From Planctomycetaceae bacterium (GTDB lineage: Bacteria; Planctomycetota; Planctomycetia; Pirellulales; Thermoguttaceae): a stretch of DNA of 6,278 bases. Where the stretch lies: contig JAITQV010000188.1 of the NCBI GenBank assembly GCA_031288765.1, forward strand, positions 1 to 6,278. Reading direction: 5' to 3'. The notes beneath the pieces are model-generated. The model searched no databases, was not told the DNA's origin, and saw nothing but the letters and a program-made list of their open reading frames with translations. The translations under genes were made by a program, and so were the position numbers. Shown here piece after piece: positions 5,940-6,278 of this stretch. Position 1 is the first letter of the stretch. Every line of letters begins with the position of its first letter.

Positions 5940-6119
5940 TCAGGGGTGTGAGATTGCCGCATGAACGGAGCCGGTCGGCATGGAATCCGCAATAAAAAGT
6001 TTATCAACAGTCAGAACGGCTGCAATACCAAGCAGGAAAGAAAATGCTAACACAATCCATTGTTGGATTGTTAAACTATTTTTCTCATAAACAGCGGGGG
6101 TCGTTTTAATTTTTGTCAT
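5940..6119 (-). CDS. Small single-pass membrane protein, unrecognised
   Basis: I do not recognise this protein. From ATG 6119 it is 59 residues: a polar N-terminus with three Lys (1-19), one hydrophobic segment (about 20-38, WIVLAFSFLLGIAAVLTV), and a short tail. The basic N-terminus predicts its tail is outside the cytoplasm. The frame is also open from ATG 6215 (91 residues), which would add a second hydrophobic stretch, SVLALPSVLYAGGLV. I prefer the short form because a TGG-TATGAT extended -10-like element covers the upstream ATG, but neither start has a good Shine-Dalgarno sequence. It lies 83 bp before the alpha-CTD-like gene on the same strand and could be co-transcribed with it. It may not be a real gene. 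Confidence 0.45.
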   Translation of the reverse strand: MTKIKTTPAVYEKNSLTIQQWIVLAFSFLLGIAAVLTVDKLFIADSMPTGSVHAAISHP

Positions 6120-6210
6120 TGAATCATCGTTGAGGGAAAAATAACGGCAAAAGGATTGAACCAACCCTCCGGCATACAATACCGAAGGTAATGCCAAAAC
6201 TGAGTGTATC

Positions 6211-6219
6211 ATCATACCA
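6211..6219 (-). promoter_or_regulatory. Possible extended -10 promoter element
   Basis: On the minus strand TGG-TATGAT fits the extended -10 pattern TGnTATAAT with one mismatch. It sits just downstream of long A/T runs (6221-6235). No good -35 box lies 16-18 bases upstream. Transcription would begin near 6204 and run into the small membrane protein gene and perhaps the operon beyond. Confidence 0.3.
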
Positions 6220-6278
6220 AAAAAACTTTTTTTTTCCTACCCGAATTTGGCAAAAAAAATAAATTTTTCTCATTTTTT

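Overview
The window looks like chromosomal DNA from a planctomycete-type bacterium. This rests on family content, not on a marker gene: a free-standing RNA polymerase alpha-CTD-like protein, a secreted PDZ-only protein, DUF3592/arrestin-like proteins of unknown role, and several starts without a Shine-Dalgarno sequence. No rRNA, tRNA, transposase, integrase or CRISPR array is visible, and nothing marks the window as a mobile element.

Layout. 1-315 is an AT-rich leader with no convincing gene. 316-2241 (+) encodes a proton-dependent oligopeptide (POT/PTR2) transporter with an unusually long charged insertion between its two halves. It converges on 2272-3144 (-), an exported PDZ-domain protein, with only 30 bp between the two stop codons. 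3145-3746 is a roughly 600-bp intergenic region. It holds several inverted repeats and a GC-rich array of seven 21-bp units (3418-3564).

The right half is a minus-strand gene run read from the right edge leftwards: a small single-pass membrane protein (5940-6119), an 83-bp AT-rich gap with A-tracts, the alpha-CTD-like protein (5575-5856), a four-TM DUF3592-like membrane protein with a C-terminal arrestin-like beta domain (4211-5566), and a small soluble arrestin-like protein (3747-4214). The last three are tightly packed. The first junction has an 8-bp gap with the ribosome binding site overlapping the upstream stop; the second is an ATGA stop/start overlap. They therefore almost certainly form one translationally coupled operon.

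The most interesting unit is this three-gene operon: a DNA-binding alpha-CTD module without the rest of the alpha subunit, followed by two proteins that appear to carry related arrestin-like folds, one membrane-anchored and facing the cytoplasm and one free. No function is established from the sequence. A link between a membrane-sensed state and transcription is only a hypothesis. The second point of interest is the intergenic 21-bp array.
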